64,000 bases of DNA from Bradyrhizobium sp. ISRA430 (lineage in GTDB: Bacteria; Pseudomonadota; Alphaproteobacteria; Rhizobiales; Xanthobacteraceae), in the NCBI RefSeq assembly GCF_029909975.1, contig NZ_CP094516.1, forward strand, positions 6,550,501 through 6,614,500. The letters run 5' to 3'. A program made the translations under genes and the position numbers. Shown piece after piece: positions 41,460 to 50,014 of this stretch; within the stretch, counting starts at the first letter, position 1, and every line of letters begins with the position of its first letter. The notes below the pieces were generated by a model. That model made no database searches. It saw only the letters and a program-made list of their open reading frames with translations, and was not told the DNA's origin.

Positions 41460-41990
41460 ATGACGCGGCAGCTTGCTTTGCTTGGTTCGGCCGTTTGCCT
41501 CGTGTTGTCGGCAGGCGCCGCCTGTGCGGACGATCTGCCGACGCGCAAGGCCGGCCTGTGGGAGATGAAGATGGTCAGTGCCGGCTCGCCGATACCGGAA
41601 ATGACCATGCAGCACTGCACCGACGAGACCGTCGACAAGGAGATGAGCAACAACCTCTCCCCGATGGCCAAGCAGCTCTGCTCCAAGCAGGACATCAAGA
41701 AGACGGCGACCGGATATGTCAGCGATTCCGAATGCAGCGTCGCCGGCGTGACCACGACCGCGCATGCCGAGGTATCAGGCGATTTCAATTCGGCCTACAC
41801 GGTGAAGACTTCGTCGCACGCGCAAGGTGGTGTGGCCGGCGTGGCGGGGCGCGATTCCACGATGACGATCGAAGCCAAGTGGCTCGGGGCCTGCAAGCCG
41901 GATCAGAAGCCCGGCGACATCGTAATGCCCGGCGGCTTCAAGATGAACATGCGCGACGCCGACAAGCTGAAGAACCTGCTGCCGAAGTAG
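41460..41990 (+). CDS. DUF3617 family exported protein
   Basis: A 176-residue protein with signal peptide MTRQLALLGSAVCLVLSAGA ending near ACA-DD. The mature part starts LPTRKAGLWEMKMVSAGSP, the GLWE motif typical of DUF3617, followed by a cysteine pattern (MQHCTDE, QLCSKQD, SECSVAG, LGACKPD) that would give two disulfides. It ends with a KPGDIVMPGGFKMNM block. The family is widespread in the proteobacterial periplasm and has no established function. It probably forms a transcription unit with the small exported protein gene before it. Confidence 0.75.
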   Translation: MTRQLALLGSAVCLVLSAGAACADDLPTRKAGLWEMKMVSAGSPIPEMTMQHCTDETVDKEMSNNLSPMAKQLCSKQDIKKTATGYVSDSECSVAGVTTTAHAEVSGDFNSAYTVKTSSHAQGGVAGVAGRDSTMTIEAKWLGACKPDQKPGDIVMPGGFKMNMRDADKLKNLLPK

Positions 41991-42063
41991 CAGGGGTTGT
42001 AATCCGGACGGAGCGCCGCGAAATCCGGTTTCCGCGCCTCGGATTCTAGTCACGCGGCGCGAT

Positions 42064-42129
42064 GCGCTCCCTTGCCCCGTTCTTACGGGAGAGGATTGGG
42101 GTGACCTCTCCCCGCAAGCGGGGCGAGGT
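42064..42129. repeat. CTCCCC/GGGGAG-type repeat
   Basis: Contains CTCTCCCCGCAAGCGGGGCGAG, i.e. a CCCCGC-AA-GCGGGG hairpin, and a diverged facing arm CCCCGTTCTTACGGGAGAGG. Same kind as the repeats at 9,132-9,230 and 52,817-52,985. It lies in the gap between the convergent DUF3617 and histidine kinase genes. Confidence 0.45.
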
Positions 42130-42139
42130 AAGGCAACGG

Positions 42140-43528
42140 CTACACCGGTATCCGCACGCTCGCCCGCAAGCCGCCCATCGGGCTGTCGCCGAGCGTAATG
42201 TCGCCGCCATGGGAGCGGGCGATATCGCGGGCGATCGCAAGGCCAAGGCCCGTGCCGCCTTCGTCCTGGTTGCGGGCATTGTCCAGGCGCAGGAACGGCT
42301 TAAACACCTCTTCGCGCAGATGGAGTGGAATGCCCGGTCCGTCGTCATCGACCGTGACGGTCAAGTAACGGTGATCGCGCTGGCCGGCGATGGCGATGGT
42401 CTTGCCGTAGCGGGCCGCGTTGGTGACGAGGTTGGCGAGGCAGCGCTTGAACGAGGCCGGCTTCACCGTCACCACCGGCAGTCCGTGGAACGTCACGGTC
42501 GCGGTGTGGCCGTGGCGTTCGGCGTCGCTGCGCAGCTCTTCGAGCGCCTGCGCCATGTCGGTCGGTTGCGCCTGCTCACCGGAATCGCCGCGGGCAAAGG
42601 CAAGGTAGTCTTCCAGCATCATCGACATCTCGTCGACGTCCTTGCGCATGCCCTCGAGCTCGGGGCTGTCGCCGATCAGCGCCAGCTCGAGCTTGAAGCG
42701 GGTCAAGATCGTGCGCAGGTCGTGGCTGACGCCGGCCAGCATCGCGGTGCGCTGCTCCATCGCGCGCTCGATGCGCGATTTCATCTCTAGGAAGGCAACG
42801 GCGGCGCGCCGCACCTCGCGCGCGCCGCGCGGTCTGAAATTCGGTGCCTCGCGGCCTTTGCCAAAACTTTCGGCGGCGTCGGCAAGGCGCAGGATCGGCC
42901 TGATCTGGTTGCGCAGGAACAGCACCGCGACGATCAGCAAGATCGAGGACGTGCCGACCATCCAGAACAGGAAGATCTCCGAGTTCGAGGCATAGGCGGC
43001 GCTGCGCTGTGCGAACACCCGCATCACGGCGTCGTCGAGCTGAATGCGGATCTCGACGAGGTTGGAGCGACCGACGGTATCGATCCAGAACGAGCGCCCG
43101 ATCTGGCGGCCGAGCTGCACCGAGAGCGTCTGGTCGAGCAGCGAGAAGAACGGTTTCGGTCCCGGCGGCGGCATATCGCCGGCAGGCAGGAAATCCACCA
43201 CCAGCCCCAAGCGCTGCTGCGCGATGCGGCGGATCTGGTCGCGGTCCTTGTCCTGCGGATAGCCCTTGTAGACGTCGATCAGGGCGGCGATGTCCTGCAC
43301 CACCGCAGCGGACAGCCTTCGCGTCACCGTGTTCCAGTGACGCTCCATGAACACGAAGGCGACGACCGATTGCAGCACCACCATCGGCACGATCATGATG
43401 AGCAGTGCGCGGGCGTAGAGGCCGGTCGGCATCCAGCCCTTGAACGCGTTGCCCATCCAGCCATTGGCGGCGGAGACGCGGCCGGCGGCGCTCCTTAGCA
43501 GCGTCAGCCCGGTATCGATCGTGCTCAT
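42140..43528 (-). CDS. EnvZ-type sensor histidine kinase
   Basis: A 462-residue inner-membrane kinase. Membrane helices at about 41-61 and 186-206 enclose a periplasmic domain of about 125 residues; a HAMP region follows (about 207-255). The phospho-accepting His269 sits in SHDLRTILTR; the position after the Thr, usually Pro in this H-box, is Ile274. The ATPase boxes are intact: N box NLVTNAARYG, VDDDGPGIP and GTGLGLAIARDIA. It follows the response regulator gene by 24 bp and is surely its partner. The signal sensed is unknown. Confidence 0.9.
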   Translation of the reverse strand: MSTIDTGLTLLRSAAGRVSAANGWMGNAFKGWMPTGLYARALLIMIVPMVVLQSVVAFVFMERHWNTVTRRLSAAVVQDIAALIDVYKGYPQDKDRDQIRRIAQQRLGLVVDFLPAGDMPPPGPKPFFSLLDQTLSVQLGRQIGRSFWIDTVGRSNLVEIRIQLDDAVMRVFAQRSAAYASNSEIFLFWMVGTSSILLIVAVLFLRNQIRPILRLADAAESFGKGREAPNFRPRGAREVRRAAVAFLEMKSRIERAMEQRTAMLAGVSHDLRTILTRFKLELALIGDSPELEGMRKDVDEMSMMLEDYLAFARGDSGEQAQPTDMAQALEELRSDAERHGHTATVTFHGLPVVTVKPASFKRCLANLVTNAARYGKTIAIAGQRDHRYLTVTVDDDGPGIPLHLREEVFKPFLRLDNARNQDEGGTGLGLAIARDIARSHGGDITLGDSPMGGLRASVRIPV

Positions 43529-43552
43529 CGGTCGCGCTTCACTGCTCTGGAC

Positions 43553-44284
43553 TTACGGCGTCGCCACCAGCCGGTAGCCGATGCCGCGCACCGCCTGGAG
43601 GAACAGCGGATTGGCGGGGTCGGTCTCGATCTTGCGCCGTAGGCGATTGATCTGCACGTCGACGGCGCGCTCGTTGACGCTGCCGTTTCCGGTCAGCGCG
43701 CTGCGCGGCACGGTTTCACCGGGGGTCTCCGAGAGGATCCGCAGCATCTCGCGCTCGCGGTCGGTCAGGTGAATGACCTCTTCGCCCTGACGCAATTCGC
43801 CGCGATCGAGGTGGAAGACGTATGGCCCGAACGCGATCTTCTCGACCGTCGCGGCCTGCGGCGGCGGTGCGGCACGCTTGAGAATGTTGATGATGCGCAG
43901 CGCGAGCTCGCGCGGCTCGAACGGCTTTGCCACGTAGTCGTCGGCGCCGATCTGAAGACCCTCGATCCGAGCTTCCGCCTCGTGCCGCGCCGTCAGCATC
44001 ACGATCGGCACCGACGAGGACTGGCGGATGAAGCGGGCGAGGTCGAAGCCAGTCTCGCCGGGCATCATGACGTCGAGGATCAACAGGTCGAAATGCAGTC
44101 CCATGAGCTTTGCGCGGGCGTCCGACGCGCTCGCGGCGGTGGTGACGCGGTAGCCTTCGCCGGCGAGAAAGCGCGACAAGAGATCGCGGATGCGGCGGTC
44201 GTCGTCGACCAAGAGGAGATGCGGGGCATCGTCGGCCGGGCGCGCCGGCGGACGTGCGAGAGTGGCAGCGAGCGGCACGTTCAC
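43553..44284 (-). CDS. OmpR/PetR-type response regulator
   Basis: A 243-residue regulator with a GTG start at 44284 that overlaps the stop of the upstream MarR gene (GTGA). The receiver domain has LLLVDDDRR, phospho-acceptor Asp71 in LILDVMMPGETG and Lys in VAKPFEPRELALRI. The C-terminal winged helix (about 150-240) has VIHLTDREREMLRILSETPGE and VDVQINRLRRKIE. A MarR-type gene directly followed by this regulator matches petP-petR of Rhodobacter capsulatus, needed for cytochrome bc1 and c2 expression. The equivalence is inferred from gene order and domain type. Confidence 0.88.
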   Translation of the reverse strand: MNVPLAATLARPPARPADDAPHLLLVDDDRRIRDLLSRFLAGEGYRVTTAASASDARAKLMGLHFDLLILDVMMPGETGFDLARFIRQSSSVPIVMLTARHEAEARIEGLQIGADDYVAKPFEPRELALRIINILKRAAPPPQAATVEKIAFGPYVFHLDRGELRQGEEVIHLTDREREMLRILSETPGETVPRSALTGNGSVNERAVDVQINRLRRKIETDPANPLFLQAVRGIGYRLVATP

Positions 44285-44823
44285 TCCTTTGCGTCAGGGT
44301 TGCCCGAGGCGAAGATCGTCTCGAGCACCTTGTCCGGATCGTCGCGGTCGATCATCGCGCGCAGGAAGCGCTTGACGGTCTCCGCATCCTGCGGGCCCAT
44401 TTCGGCGAGCGCCTTGGTGATCCGCGTGGTCTGGAGCCCGGCGAGCTTCTGCACCAGCGCCTCGCCCTTTGGCGTCGCATATAGCAGGCGCTGGCGGCGG
44501 TCGTTGTCTCCGGTCTTCTGCACGATGTAGCCCTCGTCCAGGAGCTGCTTGAGCACGCGGCCGAGCGACTGCTTGGTGATGCGCAGGACGTCCAGGAGGT
44601 CGGCGACCTTCAGGCCGGGGTAGCGGTAGACGAAGTGCATGACCCGGTGATGCGCCCGGCCGAAGCCGAAAGCCTCCAGCTCCTGGTCGGGATCACCGAC
44701 GAAATCGCGATAGGCGAAGAACAGGAGCTCGATGATATCCCAGCGCAAATTGCCTCCATCGGACGCGGCCGGCCTGGGCTCGGCGGCGTCATGAGAGGAT
44801 GTCGCGAAATTTATGTCAGGCAT
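44281..44823 (-). CDS. MarR-family regulator, PetP-like
   Basis: A 180-residue winged-helix protein starting at ATG 44823. The MarR core runs about 45-150: FGFGRAHHRVMHFVYRYPGLKVADLLDVLRITKQSLGRVLKQLLDEGYIV and the wing QKTGDNDRRQRLLYATPKGE (DxRxR-type). The N-terminal 25 residues are polar and variable. It is co-translated with the OmpR-type regulator, the petP-petR order. It is divergent from a branched-chain aminotransferase gene with a 336-bp gap. A ligand is not known. Confidence 0.85.
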   Translation of the reverse strand: MPDINFATSSHDAAEPRPAASDGGNLRWDIIELLFFAYRDFVGDPDQELEAFGFGRAHHRVMHFVYRYPGLKVADLLDVLRITKQSLGRVLKQLLDEGYIVQKTGDNDRRQRLLYATPKGEALVQKLAGLQTTRITKALAEMGPQDAETVKRFLRAMIDRDDPDKVLETIFASGNPDAKE

Positions 44824-45159
44824 ATTGACGTATCTTGGGTTCAATGTTACAAAACGATCAGCCCGCACGAAATTTTAGATCGCTTCGCGTCGGGTGGCTT
44901 CGTCCAAGTCGGCCGGGGATAGCCGGACAGACGGCGACGGCCGGATGAGATCTACCGTGCGATTGTCGAGCGGCATTTCGGCAAAACATACTGGACTTCC
45001 GCCTTCCGCAAAAGCATGTCCTCCGCGGCATGCTGGCCACGGAAACCGGCCGTAAAAAGGCTGGCGGTGGTCCGGTTCAAATTCAATCGAGCCAGCCGGG
45101 CCCGAAACAGACAGGCCGGCGCCGGAATGGCGCCGATACCGACAGCGGGAGGCAAGGAA
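44824..45159. other. Divergent control region, 336 bp
   Basis: The gap between the MarR-type gene and the first aminotransferase gene. The frame of the aminotransferase is open upstream to about 45,016, but that extension is basic, unlike the family, and GGGAGG supports the later start. Apart from the possible promoter at 44,825-44,853 I see no repeat, RNA gene or clear operator. Confidence 0.5.
44825..44853 (+). promoter_or_regulatory. Possible sigma-70 promoter facing the first aminotransferase gene
   Basis: TTGACG (44,825-44,830), a 17-nt spacer and TACAAA (44,848-44,853). This fits the housekeeping consensus moderately well and would give a leader of about 300 nt before ATG 45160. It sits just before the start of the divergent MarR gene, so binding by that regulator could affect both directions. 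Confidence 0.35.
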
Positions 45160-46242
45160 ATGAGCATGAAATTCGACATCCAGCCCGCCGCAAATCCGAC
45201 CTCCGAGAAGGACCGCATGGCCAAGCTCGTGGACCCCGGCTTCGGGCGGATTTTCACCGATCATATGGCGATCGTCCGCTATAGCCAGGCCAAAGGCGGT
45301 TGGCACGATGCGCACATCGAGGCGCGCGCCAATTTTCAGCTCGATCCCGCCGGTGCCGTGCTGCACTACGCGCAGGAGATTTTCGAAGGCCTCAAGGCCT
45401 ACAGGCGCGACGACGGCGGCGTGAACCTGTTCCGCCCCGACGCCAATGCGCGGCGCTTCAAGGCTTCGGCCGAGCGCATGGCGATGGCGCCGTTGCCCGA
45501 AGACGTCTTCATCGAAGCGGTCGAGCAGGTCGTGCGCATCGACCGCGCCTGGATCCCGGGCGGCGAGGGCAGCCTCTATCTTCGTCCCTTCATGATTGCG
45601 AGCGAGACCTTCCTCGGCGTGAAGCCGTCCTCCGAATACATCTTCGCGGTCATCGCTTCGCCGGTCGGCTCCTATTTCAAGGGCGGCCCTGCGCCGGTGT
45701 CGATCTGGGTGTCGGAGAATTACACGCGTGCCGCGGTCGGCGGCACCGGCGCCGTCAAATGCGGCGGCAACTACGCCGCGAGCCTGCGGGCGCAGGCTGA
45801 GGCCATCACGCATGGGTGCGATCAGGTCGTCTTCCTCGACGCGATCGAGCGCCGCTACATTGAGGAGCTCGGTGGCATGAACGTCTTCTTCGTCTTCGAC
45901 GACGGCTCGCTCTCGACGCCGCCGCTCGGCACGATCCTGCCGGGCATCACCCGCGACTCGATCATCGCGCTCGCCAGGGACGCCGGCAAGACGGTGCGCG
46001 AGGAGCTCTATTCGATCGATCAGTGGCGCAAGGATGCAGCGAGCGGCAAGCTGAAGGAAGCGTTCGCTTGCGGCACCGCCGCCGTGATCTCGCCGATCGG
46101 CAAGGTACGCTCGGTGAGTGGCGACTTCGAGATCGGTGGCGGTGTGGCAGGCCCGGTCGCCATGGGACTGCGCAAGCAGCTCGTCGACATCCAGTACGGC
46201 CGGACCAACGATCCGCACAACTGGATCAGACAGGTCGTCTGA
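45160..46242 (+). CDS. ilvE: Branched-chain amino acid aminotransferase, long (BCAT2-like) type
   Basis: A 360-residue PLP enzyme; GGGAGG lies 7 bp before ATG 45160. It interconverts Leu, Ile and Val with their 2-oxo acids using 2-oxoglutarate/glutamate. The PLP lysine is Lys200 in GTGAVKCGGNYAASL. Other family blocks: LHYAQEIFEGLKAYR, LYLRPFMIASETFLGV, EELGGMNVFFVF and LPGITRDSII. The length and the CGGNYA motif place it with the eukaryote-like/actinobacterial group rather than the E. coli IlvE group. A second, shorter BCAT gene follows 131 bp downstream. Confidence 0.92.
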   Translation: MSMKFDIQPAANPTSEKDRMAKLVDPGFGRIFTDHMAIVRYSQAKGGWHDAHIEARANFQLDPAGAVLHYAQEIFEGLKAYRRDDGGVNLFRPDANARRFKASAERMAMAPLPEDVFIEAVEQVVRIDRAWIPGGEGSLYLRPFMIASETFLGVKPSSEYIFAVIASPVGSYFKGGPAPVSIWVSENYTRAAVGGTGAVKCGGNYAASLRAQAEAITHGCDQVVFLDAIERRYIEELGGMNVFFVFDDGSLSTPPLGTILPGITRDSIIALARDAGKTVREELYSIDQWRKDAASGKLKEAFACGTAAVISPIGKVRSVSGDFEIGGGVAGPVAMGLRKQLVDIQYGRTNDPHNWIRQVV

Positions 46243-46373
46243 ACCGGCGGCGGAATTACTCCGCCGCGTCTGCGACAGACTGAGATTTCCTGACTGAAGC
46301 ACGGACGGCACGCGTCTCGCCGGGACGCGCGCGGCCGCGTGCGCGCAAAATTCAACGGCACCGGGAGAGAGCC

Positions 46374-47264
46374 ATGGGAGTTTCATTCGACAAGATCGAC
46401 GGCGTCATCTGGTTCGACGGCAAGCTCGTGCCGTGGACGGAGGCCAATGTCCATGTGCTGACCCACGGCCTGCATTACGCGAGCTGCGTGTTCGAGGGCG
46501 AGCGCGCCTATGGCGGCAGGGTGTTCAGGAGCACCGCGCATTCCGAGCGGCTGAAGGCGTCGGCGGGCATCCTCGATTTCGAGATTCCCTATTCGGTCGC
46601 CGAGATCGATGCCGCAAAACAGCTCGTGATCGACGGCAACGGCCTGCCAAATGCCTACCTGCGCCCGATCGCCTGGCGCGGCTCGGAGATGATGGGCGTC
46701 TCGGCGCCGAACAACACCATTCATCTGGCGATCGCCGCCTGGACCTGGCCGAGCTATTTCGATCCCGCGGAGAGGCTGAAGGGCATCCGCATCGATCTTG
46801 CCGAGTACCGCCGGCCCGATCCGCGCACGATCCCCGCGCTTGCCAAGGCGAGCGGTCTCTACATGATCTGCACCATCTCCAAGCATAGGGCCGAACGGAA
46901 GGGCTACGCCGATGCGATGATGCTGGACTGGGAGGGCCGGGTCGCCGAATGCACCGGCGCCAACATCTTCTTCGTCCGCGACGGCAAGCTGCACACACCG
47001 ATCGCCGATTGCTTTCTGCCCGGCATCACGCGCGCGACCGCGATCGAACTGGCGCAGCGCCGCGGCATCGAGGTGGTCGAGCGCCGCATCATGCCGGAGG
47101 AGCTCGACGGATTCACCGAGTGCTTCATCACCGGCTCCGCCGCCGAGATAACTCCGGTCTCCGAGATTGCGGCGTGGAAATTCACCCCGGGCGCAATCTG
47201 CGAGCAGTTGATGCGGGACTACGCCGCGGAGGTGCAGCCCAAGGGCAAGCAGGCGGCGGCGTAG
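46374..47264 (+). CDS. Branched-chain amino acid aminotransferase, short (E. coli IlvE-like) type
   Basis: A 296-residue fold-type IV PLP enzyme. The PLP lysine is Lys158 in IPALAKASGLYM, aligning with Lys159 of E. coli IlvE as I remember it. Blocks include VHVLTHGLHYASCVFEGERAY, AYLRPIAWRG, RVAECTGANIFFV and LPGITRATAIELA. The sequence suits a branched-chain enzyme, but D-amino-acid transaminase and aminodeoxychorismate lyase share the fold, so specificity is inferred. It follows another BCAT on the same strand but the two are of different subgroups, so this is not a recent duplication. Confidence 0.85.
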   Translation: MGVSFDKIDGVIWFDGKLVPWTEANVHVLTHGLHYASCVFEGERAYGGRVFRSTAHSERLKASAGILDFEIPYSVAEIDAAKQLVIDGNGLPNAYLRPIAWRGSEMMGVSAPNNTIHLAIAAWTWPSYFDPAERLKGIRIDLAEYRRPDPRTIPALAKASGLYMICTISKHRAERKGYADAMMLDWEGRVAECTGANIFFVRDGKLHTPIADCFLPGITRATAIELAQRRGIEVVERRIMPEELDGFTECFITGSAAEITPVSEIAAWKFTPGAICEQLMRDYAAEVQPKGKQAAA

Positions 47265-47275
47265 GAAGCTCTCGT

Positions 47276-47402
47276 GTCCCGGACGCGGTACAGCGCCGCT
47301 TCAGCGCTGTGCCGCAGAGCCGGGACCCATCCCGCCGCGTCTGGACCCCGGATCAGCAGCGCACCACGCCGCAAGCGCGGCGTGCTGCGCAGCATCCGGG
47401 GA
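47276..47402. repeat. Dispersed GC-rich repeat with nested hairpins
   Basis: Contains hairpins CAGCGCCGCTTCAGCGCTG and CACGCCGCAAGCGCGGCGTG-like, flanked by GTCCCGGAC and CCCCGGATC...GATCCGGGG-type arms. It begins 11 bp after the aminotransferase stop. It shares GTCCCGG/CCGGGAC ends with other repeats here but the interior is different. The rest of the 238-bp gap up to hisS holds nothing I can name. Confidence 0.5.
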
Positions 47403-47502
47403 ACGCCACAGGCAGTCGAGGCGCCATGAACTCCCCCGCAAGCGTGGCTAGGTGAAGAGAACTCCGGTTGCCGCCTTGCGCGTCGGCTGGTAAACGCCGC
47501 GC

Positions 47503-48981
47503 ATGGCCGAGAAACCCAAAAAACCCCAGAAACTGAAGGCGCGCCTGCCGCGCGGGCTCGAGGATCGCGATCCCGCCGCGATCAAGGCGACGCGCCAGAT
47601 GGTCGAGAAGATCCGCGCCGTCTACGAGCTCTACGGGTTCGAGCCAGTGGAGACGCCGGCGATGGAATTCACCGATGCGCTCGGCAAGTTCCTGCCCGAC
47701 CAGGACCGCCCGAACGAGGGCGTGTTCTCGTTCCAGGACGATGACGAGCAGTGGATTTCGCTCCGCTACGACCTGACCGCGCCGCTGGCCCGCTACGTCG
47801 CCGAGAATTTCGACACGTTGCCAAAGCCCTATCGCAGCTACCGCGCCGGCTACGTCTTCCGCAACGAAAAGCCCGGCCCCGGCCGCTTCCGCCAGTTCAT
47901 GCAGTTCGATGCCGACACGGTGGGCTCCGCGACGCCGGCGGCCGATGCCGAGATCTGCATGATGGCCGCCGATACGATGGAGGCGCTGGGCGTCAAGCGT
48001 GGCCAGTATGTGGTCAAGGTGAACAACCGCAAGGTGCTCGATGGTGTGCGCGATGCGCTCAGCATCGCCGATGACGGTCAGTGGCTCACCGTCATGCGCG
48101 CGATCGACAAGCTCGACCGGCTCGGCCTTGACGGCGTCCGGCAGTTGCTCGGCACGGGTCGCAAGGATGAGTCCGGCGACTTCACCAAAGGGGCAGGGCT
48201 GAACGAGGATGACATCACGCTGGTCGTTTCCGCCATCGAACAGAACAAAGATGCTCCGATCGATCCGCGCCTCGGTGCAAGCGCGATCGGACAGCAGGGG
48301 CGCGACGAGCTAGAAGAGATCCGCAGGCTCGTGACCGCCGCGGGGTATGGCGAGGACCGCATCAAGATCGATCCGTCGGTCGTGCGCGGCCTCGAATACT
48401 ACACCGGCCCCGTCTATGAGGTCGAACTCCTGCTCGACACCAAGGACGAGAAGGGCCGCCCAGTGCGATTCGGCTCGGTCGGCGGCGGCGGCCGTTATGA
48501 CGGCCTGGTCTCGCGCTTCCGCGGCGAGCCGGTGCCGGCGACCGGCTTCTCCATCGGAGTGTCGCGGCTGCAGGCCGCGCTGACGCTGCTCGGCAAGCTC
48601 GACACGCGGCCCGAGTTCGGGCCCGTCGTCGTTACAGTATTCGATCGCGACCGCGTCGCAGACTATCAGAAGATGGTCGCGACCTTGCGAGGCACCGGCA
48701 TCCGCGCCGAGCTCTATCTCGGCAATCCCAAGAACATGGGCAACCAGCTCAAATATGCCGACCGCCGCAATGCGCCTTGCGTGATCATCCAGGGGTCTGA
48801 TGAGAAGGCCCGCGGCGAGGTGCAGATCAAGGATCTGATCGAAGGCGCGAAGGCGGCCGCTGCGATTGCCTCCAACCAGGAATGGCGCGAGAGCCGCCCG
48901 GCGCAGTTCTCATGCAGCGAAGCCGAGCTCGTCGCGAAGGTGCGCGAGGTGCTGGCGCGCCATGACGTGAGCTGGGGCTAG
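47503..48981 (+). CDS. hisS: Histidyl-tRNA synthetase
   Basis: A 492-residue class II synthetase. Motif 2 is in [23 protein letters not shown], the histidine-binding motif in [15 protein letters not shown], motif 3 in [13 protein letters not shown] ... [11 protein letters not shown], and a C-terminal anticodon-binding domain begins near [10 protein letters not shown] basic N-terminal stretch ([18 protein letters not shown]) precedes the core. Long HisRS proteins with an altered motif 2 belong to the alphaproteobacterial lineage whose tRNA-His is known to lack the extra G-1; the divergence from the E. coli enzyme fits that. It is probably transcribed alone. Confidence 0.96.
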   Translation: MAEKPKKPQKLKARLPRGLEDRDPAAIKATRQMVEKIRAVYELYGFEPVETPAMEFTDALGKFLPDQDRPNEGVFSFQDDDEQWISLRYDLTAPLARYVAENFDTLPKPYRSYRAGYVFRNEKPGPGRFRQFMQFDADTVGSATPAADAEICMMAADTMEALGVKRGQYVVKVNNRKVLDGVRDALSIADDGQWLTVMRAIDKLDRLGLDGVRQLLGTGRKDESGDFTKGAGLNEDDITLVVSAIEQNKDAPIDPRLGASAIGQQGRDELEEIRRLVTAAGYGEDRIKIDPSVVRGLEYYTGPVYEVELLLDTKDEKGRPVRFGSVGGGGRYDGLVSRFRGEPVPATGFSIGVSRLQAALTLLGKLDTRPEFGPVVVTVFDRDRVADYQKMVATLRGTGIRAELYLGNPKNMGNQLKYADRRNAPCVIIQGSDEKARGEVQIKDLIEGAKAAAAIASNQEWRESRPAQFSCSEAELVAKVREVLARHDVSWG

Positions 48982-49081
48982 CCATTCGCAAGCGACGTCG
49001 TGCCCGGGCTTGTCCCGGGCATCCGCGTCCTGTTTGATGGCGGCCGTCAATGGCCGGTGTTCGGCCGCAAGGGAGAGAAAG

Positions 49082-49285
49082 ATGCCTGAGATCACCATCA
49101 GCATGGCCGAAGGCCGCACCGACGAACAGAAGGCCGGCATGATGCGCGACATCACTCAGGCGCTGGTGAAGAATCTCGGCGTCGACGCCGAAGCCGTCGT
49201 CATCCAGATCAACGAAGCTCCGCTTCGCCACAAGATGAAGGGCGGCAAGACGTTTGTAGAACGCGCAGCCGCGGCGAAGAAATAG
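49082..49285 (+). CDS. 4-oxalocrotonate tautomerase family protein
   Basis: A 67-residue protein starting MPEITISMAEGRTDEQKAG; after removal of Met, Pro1 would be the catalytic base, and an arginine in the EGRTDEQK block corresponds to Arg11 of 4-OT. The remainder (MRDITQALVKNLGVDAEAVVIQINE) fits the family beta-alpha-beta fold. The start at 49082 is fixed by GGGAGA about 5 bp upstream and by the need for Pro as residue 2. Substrate unknown; no aromatic-degradation genes are adjacent. Confidence 0.88.
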   Translation: MPEITISMAEGRTDEQKAGMMRDITQALVKNLGVDAEAVVIQINEAPLRHKMKGGKTFVERAAAAKK

Positions 49286-49328
49286 TTTCGACCACAGCGA
49301 TAAGCCCGGCTGCTGAAGCAATCACAGC

Positions 49329-49464
49329 CGTCGTCCCGGCGAAGGCCGGGACCCATAACCCCAGGGAGCGGTTGTGGGCGTGAGCTATGAGTTGCGAGTC
49401 TTCGCCAAACTCAAGCTTGTGGTTATGGGTCCCGGATCCTCCGCTTCGCTTGTCCGGGACGACG
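49329..49464. repeat. TCCCGGCGAAGGCCGGGACC inverted-repeat element, copy 2
   Basis: Ends are inverted: CGTCGTCCCGG at the left and CCGGGACGACG at the right (11 bp perfect), with a second inner pair GGACCCATAACC and GGTTATGGGTCC (12 bp perfect). The loop between holds a shorter variable stretch. The whole 136 bp could fold as one large hairpin. It occupies most of the gap before the thioesterase gene. Confidence 0.75.
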
Positions 49465-49481
49465 ATTTGGATGGAGCAAGC

Positions 49482-49874
49482 ATGGACGCACGCGACTTCA
49501 TCAAAATCGGCATGAGCGCCGAGCGCACGCTGGTGGTCCCGGCGGAGCGCACGGTCGGGCATTTCGTGCCCGGCATGCCGATGGTCTATGCGACGCCGAT
49601 GATGATCCTGGAGATGGAGATGACCTCGGGCGACGCGATCCGCAGCGTGTTGAGGCCGGGTTGGGTCACGGTCGGCACCGAGGTCGATATCCGCCATCTC
49701 GCAGCAGCCCTCGTCGGCGCGACGGTGCGGACCACCGCGAAGGTGGTCGCGGTCGAGCGCCGCGTCATCCGCTTCGAGGTCGAGGCGTTCGAGGGCACGC
49801 GCAAGCTCGGCGAGGGCCGCCACGCTCGCGGTCTCGTCAATGTCGAGCTGTTCAACAAGCGATTGGGCGCATAG
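49482..49874 (+). CDS. FlK-type hot-dog thioesterase
   Basis: A 130-residue hot-dog-fold protein. It resembles the fluoroacetyl-CoA thioesterase FlK of Streptomyces cattleya in length and motif order. The FlK catalytic triad as I remember it (Thr42, Glu50, His76) matches Thr38, Glu46 and His72 here with identical spacing, in VYATPMMILEMEM and VGTEVDIRHLAAA. The end, GRHARGLVNVELFNKRLGA, also matches the family. It should hydrolyse a short acyl-CoA; a fluorinated substrate is not implied by the triad alone. A large inverted-repeat element lies immediately upstream, so its promoter must lie inside or beyond it. Confidence 0.8.
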   Translation: MDARDFIKIGMSAERTLVVPAERTVGHFVPGMPMVYATPMMILEMEMTSGDAIRSVLRPGWVTVGTEVDIRHLAAALVGATVRTTAKVVAVERRVIRFEVEAFEGTRKLGEGRHARGLVNVELFNKRLGA

Positions 49875-49890
49875 CCGCGGGCTCGAAACC

Positions 49891-50005
49891 GTAGGGTGGG
49901 TTAGCCGAAGGCGTAACCCACCACGGTCTGTTCCAGCGGAAGCTAAAGTGTGGGTTACGCCGAGCGGACCGCGCTTGGCGCAGCCGCCGGGCTAACCCAC
50001 CCTAC
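49891..50005. repeat. GTAGGGTGGGTTAG inverted-repeat element, copy 2
   Basis: Outer arms GTAGGGTGGGTTAGCC and GGCTAACCCACCCTAC; inner arms GGCGTAACCCAC and GTGGGTTACGCC. It lies between the convergent thioesterase and proC genes, 16 bp and 9 bp from their stop codons. Confidence 0.8.
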
Positions 50006-50014
50006 GAAACTTAG

